A stretch of DNA of 41,611 nt from CALBZH01 sp964538515 (GTDB taxonomy: Bacteria > Desulfobacterota > Syntrophobacteria > Syntrophobacterales > Syntrophobacteraceae), in contig CAZIEW010000048.1 in the NCBI GenBank assembly GCA_964538515.1, forward strand, positions 1-41,611, read 5' to 3'. The stretch's first letter is position 1. Each line of letters begins with the position of its first letter. Position numbers and translations under genes: made by a program. The notes beneath the pieces are model-generated. The model made no database searches. It worked only from the letters and a program-made list of their open reading frames with translations, and was not told where the DNA came from. Below are positions 25,211-35,321 of this stretch, one piece after another.

Positions 25211-26455
25211 ATGGAATATCCCAAACTGCGCTACGGGCTTGAGGCGGTACCTTTCGAGCATGAGAATCAAGAAATGTTCCTGTTGCGTGACAGAACGGGC
25301 TTCTGCGACGCGCCTCTGGTCATTTCCAAGCCCCTGCTCCTGCTCCTGACGCGGATGGATGGTCAGCACTCTCTTCGCGACCTTCAGGAGCTTTTTTTGC
25401 GCGCGACGGGCGAGATCCTGTACACAGAGAAGCTCCAGGAGATCGTCGACACCCTGGATAAGGCCTTGCTCCTGGACGGTCAGCGATTCGAGGAGCATGC
25501 GCGCATCGTGATAGAAGCCTTCCTGGAAGACCCGATTCGCCGCATGCAGTTGAAGGGGAGGAGCTATCCAGAAGAGCCCGATCAGCTGCGCCGTCAGCTG
25601 AGCGGGTTCTTTGCCGAAGAGCTCGGTGGTCCAGGACCCATTGGCCCATCGTCCGCCACCCACCCAAACGGCCTCGTGGGCATTGTTGCACCGCATATTG
25701 ACCTGCAAGCCGGCGGTCCCTGCTTCGCCCACGCCTACAAGACCATCGCCGAATCGCGCGCCCCCGACACGTGGGTCATTCTTGGGACCGGCCATGAGCC
25801 GATTGTCAATCTCTTCAGCCTGACGGCCAAGGATTTCGAAACCCCATTGGGCACGGTGACGTGCGATCGCACCTTTGCCGAAGCCCTGACCCGAGGAATG
25901 AGGCGAGATCTCCATGCGAGCGAGTTCAACCATGCGCGAGAGCATTCCATCGAATTCCAGGCGATCTTTCTCGCATGCTATCAGCCCCACGCACGCATTG
26001 TCCCGGTCCTGTGCGCCTTCTCTCATGAGGAATGGCTTGAGGAGCAGGCGTTTATTGACGAAACAGCAGAGCTGCTCCGGCAGCTGGCAGCAGAGCCCGG
26101 GCGATCCGTGGGGTTCATGGCGAGTGTGGACCTGGCCCATGTCGGCCCCCGTTACGGGGACCCCTTTGAGCCCGATATGAGCACGGTCACCGAGCATTTG
26201 GCCGCAGATCGACTGCTCATCGAGGATCTCGAACGCTGCGATGCGGTCGGGTTCATGCACCGCATCGCGAGGGAGCACAATCGCCGGAAAGTCTGTGGTG
26301 TGGGCCCGCTGTACATGCTGGCAAAGATCCTTGCGGGCCGAGCGACCGGCAAGATGCTTCACCACACCCATGCGACGGTGGATTCGCAGCGATCGTTCGT
26401 CACCTTCGCCAGCATGGCGTACTTTGACCGTTCAACGGCAGAACCTGACACCTGA
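25211..26455 (+). CDS. MEMO-family protein (AmmeMemoRadiSam system protein B-like)
   Basis: A 414-residue cytoplasmic protein. Residues about 155-405 are a MEMO domain: APHIDLQAGG at 160-169, GTGHEP at 192-197, REHSIEFQ at 243-250 and a late DLAHVGPRYG. These histidines and acids correspond to the metal site of MEMO and related dioxygenases. The N-terminal 150 residues are a separate, mostly helical domain (LLLLLTRMDGQHSLRDLQ), a longer leader than in the simplest members. The start at 25211 is preferred over 25145 because GGGAGAGG precedes it. That site can fold with CTCCC (25203-25207), which may lower translation. The usual partners, a radical SAM protein and an AMMECR1 protein, are not adjacent. 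Confidence 0.87.
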   Translation: MEYPKLRYGLEAVPFEHENQEMFLLRDRTGFCDAPLVISKPLLLLLTRMDGQHSLRDLQELFLRATGEILYTEKLQEIVDTLDKALLLDGQRFEEHARIVIEAFLEDPIRRMQLKGRSYPEEPDQLRRQLSGFFAEELGGPGPIGPSSATHPNGLVGIVAPHIDLQAGGPCFAHAYKTIAESRAPDTWVILGTGHEPIVNLFSLTAKDFETPLGTVTCDRTFAEALTRGMRRDLHASEFNHAREHSIEFQAIFLACYQPHARIVPVLCAFSHEEWLEEQAFIDETAELLRQLAAEPGRSVGFMASVDLAHVGPRYGDPFEPDMSTVTEHLAADRLLIEDLERCDAVGFMHRIAREHNRRKVCGVGPLYMLAKILAGRATGKMLHHTHATVDSQRSFVTFASMAYFDRSTAEPDT

Positions 26456-26504
26456 CACCAAGGGTCTTGGATGGTACGCCGTTCGGACTCGGCTCTCGCC
26501 CCGT

Positions 26505-27455
26505 CTACCACCGATCCGAGGGGCTTGGCCCTTCCGAGGAGGGTGGAAAAGCGACAACACGGTCGAGATGGCTCTCGCCGGCGAGGATGAGCACCAGCCG
26601 GTCGATGCCGAGCGCGATGCCCGCGCAGGGCGAAAGCCGGTTGAGAGATTCCAGGAAAACTTCAGGCATGGGATAGGGCGAGCGACCGGCGTCACGGCGC
26701 AGCGTCAACGTCTTCTCAAACCGCTCCCGCTGCTCGTCCATGTCCGTGAGCTCGCTGAATCCGTTGGCCAGCTCGATTCCCGCCCAATAGAGCTCAAACC
26801 GCTCGGCTACTGCAGGATCACCCGGTTTCAGACGTGCGAGAGCTGCCTGATCGGCCGGATAGTCACACAGGATGGTCGGCGAAGGAAAGCCCAAACGAGG
26901 CTCGACCTTCTCGACCAGGTCCACATCGAAGCGATCCTGGCTGACCTCCGATCCGGGCTCCCAGCCAGCATAGCGTGAAAAGGCTTCCCGAACGGTGAGC
27001 CGCTCCCACGGACCGTTCACCCAGAGCTCTCTTCCAGCATACTGGAAGGCAGAGGATCGCCCGACCGCATCACAGACCTGCCGCAGAAGTGATCGAGAAT
27101 CCGATTGGAGCTGCTCGTAATCGGAGCCCAGTCGATACCACTCGAGCAGGGTGAACTCGGGATGATGAAGGCGCCCCAGCTCGCCGGCCCGAAACACGGG
27201 GGTGATCTGGAAGATTCGCTCGAGCCCCGATGCCAGCAGGCGCTTCATGTAGAGCTCGGGGCTGGTGACAAGAAACCCGCCGTCGGCTGTGGCCACCGCG
27301 TCGATATGGGCCTCAGGCGCCGGGCACCGCGTGAGAATCGGAGTCTGAACCTCGAGGAACCCCTCCCCCTCAAAATAGGCGCGAACCGCTCGAATGACCC
27401 GACTTCGCAGCTCGAGGTTCGAGCGCAGGCCTTCGAGCCGCTGCTGGTCCCTCAT
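26505..27455 (-). CDS. epmA: EF-P lysyl-ligase EpmA (GenX/PoxA family)
   Basis: A 316-residue class II lysyl-tRNA-synthetase paralogue without the tRNA anticodon-binding domain. It attaches beta-lysine to a conserved lysine of EF-P. Visible motifs are EVQTPILTRCPAPEAHID (35-52), SPELYMKRLL (65-74), motif 2 around FRAGELGRLHHPEFTLLEW (88-106) and motif 3 GIALGIDRLVLILAG (about 279-293). Full-length LysRS would be near 500 residues. It begins six bases after the efp stop, and its AAAAGG (27465-27470) lies inside the end of efp, so the two are translationally coupled. This pairing supports the substrate assignment. The radical SAM enzyme that makes beta-lysine (EpmB) is not in view. Confidence 0.93.
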   Translation of the reverse strand: MRDQQRLEGLRSNLELRSRVIRAVRAYFEGEGFLEVQTPILTRCPAPEAHIDAVATADGGFLVTSPELYMKRLLASGLERIFQITPVFRAGELGRLHHPEFTLLEWYRLGSDYEQLQSDSRSLLRQVCDAVGRSSAFQYAGRELWVNGPWERLTVREAFSRYAGWEPGSEVSQDRFDVDLVEKVEPRLGFPSPTILCDYPADQAALARLKPGDPAVAERFELYWAGIELANGFSELTDMDEQRERFEKTLTLRRDAGRSPYPMPEVFLESLNRLSPCAGIALGIDRLVLILAGESHLDRVVAFPPSSEGPSPSDRW

Positions 27456-27460
27456 GCGGT

Positions 27461-28033
27461 CTAGCCTTTTACCCGCTCAACGTAGGCGCCGGTACGCGTG
27501 TCGAGCTTCAAAAGCTCGCCTTCCTCGATGAAGAGCGGCACTTGCACGGAGTAGCCGGTTTCCATGATCGCGGGCTTAGTAGCCCCTGCGGCCGTATCGC
27601 CCTTGATGCCGGGATCGGATTGGACCACCCTGAGCTCAACGAAATTAGGGAGCGTGATGCCAATCGGCTTTCCTTGGAACAGCAGCATGCTGACGATCAG
27701 ATTCTCAGTGAGAAAATTCTTCGCGTCACCAACCTGATCGGCGCTCAGCTCAAACTGCTCATAGTTGGTCGTATTCATGAAATGGTAGCTGTCGCCCTGG
27801 TTGTACAGGTACTGCATCGTCTGCTCTTCCAGGTCGGCCGACATGAACTTGTCACCGGAGCGATACGTGCGGTCGAATTGAGATCCGCTGATCATGTTTC
27901 TCAATCGGCAGCGATAAAGAGCCTGCCCCTTGCCGGGCTTCGAGAATTCAAAGTCTACGATGATGTAAGGGTCGCCATCGATCTCCAGTTTCAGTCCTTT
28001 GCGCAGATCTCCTGCCGTCAGCGTCGTTCCCAT
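27461..28033 (-). CDS. efp: Elongation factor P
   Basis: A 190-residue EF-P, which binds between the ribosomal P and E sites and relieves stalling at polyproline. The modification loop is FSKPGKGQAL, where Lys35 is the expected target of EpmA. The three-domain length and the C-terminal GDTAAGATKPA and TRTGAYVERVKG segments are standard. AAAGGA and GGAT just upstream of the ATG serve as ribosome site. It is followed directly by epmA and preceded by a good minus-strand promoter at 28077-28106. Confidence 0.97.
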   Translation of the reverse strand: MGTTLTAGDLRKGLKLEIDGDPYIIVDFEFSKPGKGQALYRCRLRNMISGSQFDRTYRSGDKFMSADLEEQTMQYLYNQGDSYHFMNTTNYEQFELSADQVGDAKNFLTENLIVSMLLFQGKPIGITLPNFVELRVVQSDPGIKGDTAAGATKPAIMETGYSVQVPLFIEEGELLKLDTRTGAYVERVKG

Positions 28034-28076
28034 ATCCTATCCTTTCTTTCTGTTGATTAGCTGCGTAGAACCCCGT

Positions 28077-28106
28077 AATGTAGTAGCAACCGGTCGGTCG
28101 GGTCAA
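28077..28106 (-). promoter_or_regulatory. Promoter of efp-epmA
   Basis: Read on the minus strand: TTGACC (28106-28101, five of six), an 18-base spacer, then TACATT (28082-28077, four of six). Transcription would begin near 28070, leaving a leader of about 37 bases to the efp ATG. Confidence 0.5.
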
Positions 28107-28197
28107 CACAGACTTTAAGCGGTTGCATCGATCGATACGCACTTCCAGGACAGATCCAGGTCACAGCTACCCTAACCCATAGATTGGAGGGAAAACG

Positions 28198-29478
<1,281 letters not shown>

Positions 29479-29565
29479 ACGTTTTCTCCCTGAAACGATG
29501 ACCGGCCTGGTTTGGAGAGCCCATCGAGGTCGCCTTCCATCTCCGACCACCCCGGGAACTTCTCC

Positions 29566-29594
29566 TTGACAAGGGGGGAGGAATTCAATATGTA
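29566..29594 (+). promoter_or_regulatory. Promoter of tRNA-Cys
   Basis: A perfect TTGACA (29566-29571), a 17-base spacer and TATGTA (29589-29594, three of six) end 18 bases before the tRNA. The strong -35 and the position fit a stable-RNA promoter; the -10 match is modest. Confidence 0.55.
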
Positions 29595-29612
29595 GTGAGC
29601 ACTTCCGAGAGG

Positions 29613-29687
29613 GGCGGCATACCCAAGTGGTAAGGGAGCGGTCTGCAAAACCGTTATTCACCAGTTCGAGTCTGGTTGCCGCCTCCA
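29613..29687 (+). tRNA. tRNA-Cys (anticodon GCA)
   Basis: A complete class I tRNA of 75 bases. The acceptor stem GGCGGCA (29613-29619) pairs with TGCCGCC (29677-29683), followed by the U73 discriminator typical of tRNA-Cys and an encoded CCA at 29685-29687. The anticodon loop CTGCAAA places GCA at 29645-29647. The T arm ACCAG-TTCGAGT-CTGGT is intact. Confidence 0.97.
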
Positions 29688-29695
29688 AGAAAATT

Positions 29696-29728
29696 AAGGG
29701 GTTATGGCTTATCGCCGTAGCCCCTTTT
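29696..29728 (+). terminator. Intrinsic terminator of tRNA-Cys
   Basis: AAGGGGTTATGGC (29696-29708) pairs with GCCGTAGCCCCTT (29714-29726) with two G-U pairs and a five-base loop; the T-run TTTT (29725-29728) overlaps the foot of the stem. It starts nine bases after the tRNA. Confidence 0.8.
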
Positions 29729-29794
29729 CCGTTTTGGCACCTTCGGCGAGGCCGCTGGATCCCTGCACATCGGCCAATGGGCGAAATCCTGCTC

Positions 29795-31087
29795 TCAACG
29801 GGACACGGACCCAAGCTCCCCCTTCAACTGGGGAAAATAGGAAACGCGTGCTCGGGGGCTCAGGTAGGCAACGATCTGAGGGTCCAGCTTGGCAGGATGA
29901 ATGCTCTCCACGATCGTGAGATCCGGTTCTTCTTCCATGTCGACGATCAGGGCTTCGTTCCTGGGAATATCCGGGTCGTAGAGGAGGACACTGGGTCGCA
30001 GCGTGTTTCTGGGGTTAGCGCCGACCACCATCCCGATGCTTTCGTTGGACAGGTGAACGACCGTGCCTGGCGGATAAACGCCAAGACAGCGAACAAAAAC
30101 GGCCATCAGGGATCGATCCAGCTGGGCCGCTTGTTTCCTGAACATGAAAGACAGGGCCTGGGACGGGGTGAGGGAGGTCGCAGGGTCAAGCTTGTTGCAG
30201 TGGTTGTCAAAAACATTTGCAATCGAGGCGAGCCTGACCAGCAGGGGGATCTTCCCACCGGCCAGCCCCGACGGATATCCGCTGCCATCGAGCGCCTCAT
30301 GGTGCCCGACGACGATGGTCATCGCTTCGGGAGGAAAATCGGGAACCCGTGAGGCGATCATCTCTTGCCCATACTTGGGATGAAGCTGAATCAACTTCGT
30401 TTCCGGAGGGGTCAGCGCGGTCTGCTTGCGCAGCACCTTTTTGGGAATCCGCTGCTTCCCGATGTCATGGAAGATCAATCCCAACCCCAGCTTCTGCAAG
30501 GCGTCCGCATCGAGTCCGCATTCGCGTCCGAGGAGCAGACCAAGCACCACGGCATTCAGGGAATGGTAGAAGATGTCTTCGCCGCCCGGCTTGGTATTCA
30601 TGAGCTGAATGACCACGCTCGTGTCGGCAAGCAGCGAGCCGACCATGTCCTTGACGACCGTGTCCGCATCGCCAACCAGCTCCCTGGAGGCCATCCCGAC
30701 ATTGGTGATGATGTCCTTGACACGGGTTAGGGTCTGCTCAAACTCCCGCTCGCAACGATTCAGTCTTTCCCGCTGAGCCTTCAGCCGGACAATCCGCTCG
30801 TTCTTGATGTTCCAGAGAGCCTGCTGGGAGGAGGTCTCGGACTCGCTCCGCCCCCCACCGGCATCTTTTGCGACCGCGTCCAGGTCCGACGGAGCCATGG
30901 GCTGCTGGTCGCTTTTTTCCGGAATGCAGATGACCGTGGAGAGACCGAGCTCCTTCAGAGCCCGGATCTGATCCGGACTTTTGATTTTAAAACTCCCCAG
31001 CAGAAACGGATGCTTATACCACGGCAGCTCCAGTCGGATAAAAACCCCCACACGAAGGTGACTGATCGGAACTCTCTGCTCTTCCAT
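29795..31087 (-). CDS. DUF3391/HD-GYP cyclic-di-GMP phosphodiesterase
   Basis: A 430-residue cytoplasmic protein. Residues 1-60 resemble DUF3391 (ISHLRVGVFIRLELPWYKHPFL), often found before HD-GYP domains. A charged helical linker (about 85-130) leads to the HD-GYP domain (about 140-330) with His175 (YHSLN), HD at 207-208 (IFHDIGKQRIP), HHE at 262-264 and DGSGYP at 267-272, all the metal and GYP landmarks. A C-terminal beta-rich part (about 340-425) includes PPGTVVHLSNESIGMVV. GGAGCGG lies about ten bases before the ATG. The segment between them (31088-31100) can form a small hairpin. It is divergent from an EAL-like/HDOD gene. Confidence 0.92.
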   Translation of the reverse strand: MEEQRVPISHLRVGVFIRLELPWYKHPFLLGSFKIKSPDQIRALKELGLSTVICIPEKSDQQPMAPSDLDAVAKDAGGGRSESETSSQQALWNIKNERIVRLKAQRERLNRCEREFEQTLTRVKDIITNVGMASRELVGDADTVVKDMVGSLLADTSVVIQLMNTKPGGEDIFYHSLNAVVLGLLLGRECGLDADALQKLGLGLIFHDIGKQRIPKKVLRKQTALTPPETKLIQLHPKYGQEMIASRVPDFPPEAMTIVVGHHEALDGSGYPSGLAGGKIPLLVRLASIANVFDNHCNKLDPATSLTPSQALSFMFRKQAAQLDRSLMAVFVRCLGVYPPGTVVHLSNESIGMVVGANPRNTLRPSVLLYDPDIPRNEALIVDMEEEPDLTIVESIHPAKLDPQIVAYLSPRARVSYFPQLKGELGSVSR

Positions 31088-31100
31088 GGTCGAAACGACC
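31088..31100 (-). promoter_or_regulatory. Hairpin between Shine-Dalgarno and start of the HD-GYP gene
   Basis: GGTCG-AAA-CGACC directly abuts the ATG (31085-31087) and overlaps the edge of the GGAGCGG ribosome site (31099-31105) on the minus strand. A five-pair stem at this place would be expected to reduce translation initiation. Confidence 0.35.
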
Positions 31101-31418
31101 GCTCCTTCGCCCTAATGTGTCAGAAACCTGCGCTCGCCCCCCAGCATAGCAGCCGGTCGAAACACTGGCCGGCTCCCAACATGGAGAAATTTCATGCCCT
31201 TCCTTAAAGGGCCCTCGCCGCGTCTTATGCTGCGATTTGCAAGGCTGACGCCAATTTCAGGCTCATCCTGCTGCAACGGTCCGCGCACCGACACCCGGAT
31301 TGGGCTCGGCTTTTGCATCTCGTAAGGCAACCGACACGACCTCATGTCGAACGGCCTTGAAGACACAGTCAGAATCTTTATTGCAGCTAATCCGGTCTTT
31401 CCCGAGAAGCGAGGCCCC
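31088..31418. other. Divergent intergenic region, HD-GYP / EAL-HDOD
   Basis: About 330 bases with no gene. It contains the start-adjacent hairpin at 31088-31100 and two more short inverted repeats: AGCCGG/CCGGCT at 31151-31174 and GCCCTT/AAGGGC at 31196-31212. No clear promoter stands out. The frame that extends the EAL-HDOD gene upstream to 31344 has no ribosome site. Confidence 0.45.
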
Positions 31419-32681
31419 ATGATCGCACAAGACATTGCCGCATCCCCGTGTCCTCCATTTTACACCAAGCAGCCCATCCTTGACTCGAAGCGCAGCATTT
31501 GGGGATACGATCTCCTGGGGGGAGAGGCCAGCGAAGGCATCTGCGACATCCTCCTTCGAACCGAGAGCGCGGCCAGCCTGTCCTCGAGCACCTACGTCAG
31601 ACTTCAGGAAGCCATGGAGCGCGGCAAGAAGATCGTCGTCGGCTTCGATGCGGCGAGCATCCTCTCCGGAATGGCGCATGCCCTGCCGCCTTCATCGGGT
31701 GTTGTGCGTCTGCTGCCCGGCGAAGGCGACGCCCAAGCCCTAACGGCCTCCCTGCAGTCCTTGCGGGCGGAAGGCTACTGCACCTGCATGGAGGTCATTC
31801 CTGACGCCCCACTGCCCGACGCGGTCCGCAGCCAGGCAGACATCCTTGCGCTTGACCTCGGGGCGGGGCATCCGGATCGCGGAGCGGAAGAACTGCTGCA
31901 ACGAAACGGCGCCCTGCTGCTGGCACGAGGCGTCGGAACGATGGAGCAATTCCACGCCGCCAGAGATGCGGGATTTTCCCTCTTCCAAGGCCCCTTTTTC
32001 AAGGAAGCCGAGCACGTTCCCGATCGAACACTGGCCTCCAACGAGGTTTCACGCTTGAACTTGCTTCGTCTCATCGAGGCGGAAGACCCGGACTTCAAGG
32101 AGCTGGCCTTGGCGATTCGCTCGGATGTGGCCATCAGCTTCCGCTTGCTGTCCTATCTGAACAGCGCCTATTTCGGTTTCCGACACACGATTCAGTCCAT
32201 CGACCAGGCCATCATGCTGCTCGGTTGGAACAAGCTCAAAAGCTGGATCCGCGCGGTGATCCTCGTGGATATGGCAGGCAAAGGGGAAGTCCCACAAGAG
32301 CTGGCCGAGCTTTCCCTGCAGCGCGGCAAGTTCTTCGAACTGCTCACAGAGGCATACGATTACTGGGGCTTCAACCCGAGTACCCTTTTTCTGGTAGGGC
32401 TGTTTTCTCTGATGGATGCGCTTCTTGGGATGCCCATGGACACCCTCGTCGAACTGCTGCCTCTGGATGCCAAGATTAAGGCCGCGCTCAGGCGCAACCC
32501 CAACAGCGAATATGCGCCGCTTTGGGGACTGCGCGATGCCATGGAAGACGGGGACTGGTCACAACTGGATAGCCTGACTCGGAAGCTCTGCCTGGACCCC
32601 TTTCGGGTCAAGGAGCTCTTTGCCGCTGCCAGGGACTGGGCCGGAGGATTCTTCCTCACCACAGACCGGGCTCATGGGTAG
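31419..32681 (+). CDS. Degenerate EAL plus HDOD signalling protein (YuxH-like)
   Basis: A 420-residue cytoplasmic protein. Residues about 12-200 follow the EAL layout of YuxH-type proteins (YTKQPILDSKRSIWGYDLLG), but the E-x-L signature position reads YDLL and other catalytic acids are not evident, so it is probably non-enzymatic. Residues about 205-400 form an HDOD domain: LNLLRLIEAEDPDFKELA, DVAISFRLLSYLNSAYFG, IQSIDQAIMLLGWNKLKSWI. Such proteins act as c-di-GMP-linked regulators. ATG 31419 has GAGG about five bases upstream; an upstream ATG at 31344 lacks one. It is divergent from the HD-GYP phosphodiesterase and converges on glgP. Confidence 0.88.
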   Translation: MIAQDIAASPCPPFYTKQPILDSKRSIWGYDLLGGEASEGICDILLRTESAASLSSSTYVRLQEAMERGKKIVVGFDAASILSGMAHALPPSSGVVRLLPGEGDAQALTASLQSLRAEGYCTCMEVIPDAPLPDAVRSQADILALDLGAGHPDRGAEELLQRNGALLLARGVGTMEQFHAARDAGFSLFQGPFFKEAEHVPDRTLASNEVSRLNLLRLIEAEDPDFKELALAIRSDVAISFRLLSYLNSAYFGFRHTIQSIDQAIMLLGWNKLKSWIRAVILVDMAGKGEVPQELAELSLQRGKFFELLTEAYDYWGFNPSTLFLVGLFSLMDALLGMPMDTLVELLPLDAKIKAALRRNPNSEYAPLWGLRDAMEDGDWSQLDSLTRKLCLDPFRVKELFAAARDWAGGFFLTTDRAHG

Positions 32682-32741
32682 ACCCAAGCACGCACCCCCC
32701 AGGCCCTTTTCCCCATCGCGAGCGTTCGTGCAAACACTTGT

Positions 32742-35228
32742 CTATCCGCCAAGGGGCACAACCTGCCAGATCGTCCGGGCGTATTCCATGATCGCCCGGT
32801 CGCTGGAAAACCGAGCCATCCTGGCGGTGTTCAAGATCGCTTTCCGCGTCCACTGCTCTTTGTCTCTAAAGAGCGCCTCCACTCGTCCTTGCGCATCGAC
32901 ATAACTCCTGTAGTCAGCCAGAGCCATGAAGTAGTCGCCACCGCGCAGGAGCGAATCCACGATGGGCGCGAACAGCCCCGGCTCATTGGGAGAAAACTGG
33001 CCTGACGCAATCTGATCGATGGCTCGTTTGAGCTCAGGATCGCTTTCGTAGATCGCATACGGATGGTACCCGGTGGCTCGCAGCTGGCCCACCTCCTCGG
33101 CTGTCAGCCCGAAGAGAAAGAAGTTCTCATGTCCGACCTCATCCCGAATCTCGACATTGGCACCGTCCAGCGTCCCGATGGTCAGCGCGCCGTTCAGGGC
33201 GAACTTCATGTTGCCTGTCCCCGATGCCTCCATGCCCGCCGTGGAGATCTGCTGCGACAGGTCGGCGGCCGGGACGACCTTTTCCGCCTGGGAAATGCAG
33301 TAGTTGGGGAGAAAGAGCATTCGGAGGAGTCCTCGCAGGTCGGCATCGTTGTTGACGACCTCGGCGACTGCGTTGAAGAGCTTAATGATGAGCTTGGCCT
33401 GGTAATAGCCGGGGGCGGCCTTGCCTCCGATCAGCACCGTGCGCGGAACGAACTGACCGTTCGGGTCTTCCTTGATTCGGTTGTAGAGCGTGATGGCATG
33501 CAGAACATTCAGCAGTTGGCGCTTGTATTCGTGCATGCGCTTGAACTGGCAGTCGAAGAGGGAGTGGGGGTTGATGCCCATTCCCATCTTGCGCAGCACA
33601 TAACGGGCCAGTCGTTTCTTGTTCTCGAGCTTAGCCCCTGCAAAGGCTTGGCGAAACGAAGCGTCTTCCGCGAGCGGGACCAGGGCTTTCAATCGGTCGA
33701 GATCGCAGACCCAATCCGGCCCGACGACCGAGGTGATGAGGCCGGCCAGCGCCGGGTTAGCCTGAAGGAGCCAGCGGCGCGGGGTCACCCCGTTCGTGAT
33801 GTTCTTGAGCTTGTCCGGATAGAACTGGTGGAAATCCTTAAAAAGATCGTTCTTCAGGATTTCCGTGTGCAACGCGGCAACGCCGTTCACCGAGTGGCTG
33901 CCCACGATGGCCAAGTGGGCCATGCGCACGCGCCGCTCACCACCTTCCGCAATGATGGACATGCGCGTCAGGCGGTCTGAATCACCGGGGTAGCGCACGG
34001 CCACTTCCTGCAGGAAGCGTCGGTTGATCTCGTAAATGATCTCGAGATGCCGGGGCAACAGCCGCCCGATGAGGTCGACGGGCCACGTTTCGAGTGCTTC
34101 CGGAAGAACGGTGTGATTCGTGTATGCGAAAGTCCTGGTGCAGATGTCCCAGGCCTGCTCCCAGGTCAGCAGTTCCACATCCAGCAGCAGACGCATGAGC
34201 TCCGCAACGGCAATCGATGGGTGCGTGTCGTTCAACTGCACGGCGACATAGTCGGCAAAGCCCGCAAGGCTGTTGTGCTGTTTCTTGTGGCGGCGCATGA
34301 TGTCCTGAAAGGTGGCGGCCACCAGAAAGTATTGCTGCCTCAAGCGAAGCTCCTTGCCCTGCTCTTCCTTATCGTTCGGATAAAGCACCTTGGTGATGGT
34401 TTCGGTCATCACCTTGTCGTGCATGGCCCCCGCATAATCCCCCCGGTTGAAGATGCTGAGGTTGAGCTCGCGGCTCGACTGGGCGGCCCACAATCGCATG
34501 TTGGTGACATGCTTGCCGCCGTAGCCGGGAATCAAGATGTCGCACGGCATAGCCATGACGTTTTCCGTATCAACCCATCGGTAGCGCTGCTGGCCGTTCG
34601 CGTCCAGGTAGGGCTCGCTTCTGCCGTAGAACTTGACTTCGTAGAGGTGCTCCCGCCTCACAATCTCCCACGGGCTGCCCTGCCGACGCCAGTTGTCGCA
34701 GCTTTCCTCCTGATAGCCGTCCACGATATTCTGGTAGAAGATTCCGTAGTTGTAGAGAATTCCATATCCGTAGCCTGGGATCTTGAGACTCGCCATGGAA
34801 TCCATGTAGCACGAAGCCAACCGCCCTAGACCGCCGTTGCCGAGCCCTGCGTCCCATTCGACCTCCTCGAGGTCCTCCAGGACGATACCCTGCCGTTCCA
34901 GCACCTCCCTGCACCCGTTTTCGATGCGCATGCTGGTCAGATAGTTCATGAGAAACCGACCGGGAAGAAACTCCATCGACAGGTAATAGACCCGCTTGAC
35001 CATCCCGTCGTAATAGTCTTTCTGGGTGCTCAGCCAGCCGCGAATCAGCCGGTCTCGGATACTGTAGGCCAGGCCATTGAAATAGCGGTACTTGTTCCGC
35101 CCGATGACTTCATTCCCCAGGGTCGTAACGATGTGGCGCTCGATGTCCTCCGCCAGCGTGTCAAGGCTGTGCAACTGTTCGGGAGACAGGGCGTCGTTGG
35201 CCGTCAGCGGCTCTTTGGCATCGGACAT
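32742..35228 (-). CDS. glgP: Glycogen/starch phosphorylase
   Basis: An 828-residue pyridoxal-phosphate enzyme releasing glucose-1-phosphate from alpha-glucans. GAGGA (35236-35240) lies seven bases before ATG 35228; a longer in-frame start at 35285 is less likely. Signatures are YYLSMEFLPGRFLMNYL near the N terminus, GNGGLGRLASCYMDS, QLNDTHPSIAVAELMR, TNGVTPRRWL, and the cofactor lysine Lys675 in EASGTGNMKFALNGAL. Length is normal for the family. It follows the CoA-transferase gene by 93 bases on the same strand. No other glycogen genes are near. Confidence 0.97.
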   Translation of the reverse strand: MSDAKEPLTANDALSPEQLHSLDTLAEDIERHIVTTLGNEVIGRNKYRYFNGLAYSIRDRLIRGWLSTQKDYYDGMVKRVYYLSMEFLPGRFLMNYLTSMRIENGCREVLERQGIVLEDLEEVEWDAGLGNGGLGRLASCYMDSMASLKIPGYGYGILYNYGIFYQNIVDGYQEESCDNWRRQGSPWEIVRREHLYEVKFYGRSEPYLDANGQQRYRWVDTENVMAMPCDILIPGYGGKHVTNMRLWAAQSSRELNLSIFNRGDYAGAMHDKVMTETITKVLYPNDKEEQGKELRLRQQYFLVAATFQDIMRRHKKQHNSLAGFADYVAVQLNDTHPSIAVAELMRLLLDVELLTWEQAWDICTRTFAYTNHTVLPEALETWPVDLIGRLLPRHLEIIYEINRRFLQEVAVRYPGDSDRLTRMSIIAEGGERRVRMAHLAIVGSHSVNGVAALHTEILKNDLFKDFHQFYPDKLKNITNGVTPRRWLLQANPALAGLITSVVGPDWVCDLDRLKALVPLAEDASFRQAFAGAKLENKKRLARYVLRKMGMGINPHSLFDCQFKRMHEYKRQLLNVLHAITLYNRIKEDPNGQFVPRTVLIGGKAAPGYYQAKLIIKLFNAVAEVVNNDADLRGLLRMLFLPNYCISQAEKVVPAADLSQQISTAGMEASGTGNMKFALNGALTIGTLDGANVEIRDEVGHENFFLFGLTAEEVGQLRATGYHPYAIYESDPELKRAIDQIASGQFSPNEPGLFAPIVDSLLRGGDYFMALADYRSYVDAQGRVEALFRDKEQWTRKAILNTARMARFSSDRAIMEYARTIWQVVPLGG

Positions 35229-35321
35229 GGCAGTATCCTCGGGATTTGGGAGTTTATCAAGCCCACAGGAGATCACACCGGGCACAGGGGGAGTCCGTCG
35301 ATGTTTCTCCTGGAGCGCAGC

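Noticed and set aside
25136..26371. 411-codon frame on the minus strand
   Set aside because: Antisense to the MEMO-family gene, with no ribosome site or recognisable domain.
33063..34829. Long plus-strand frames of 305 and 260 codons
   Set aside because: Both are antisense to glycogen phosphorylase, whose frame is certain.
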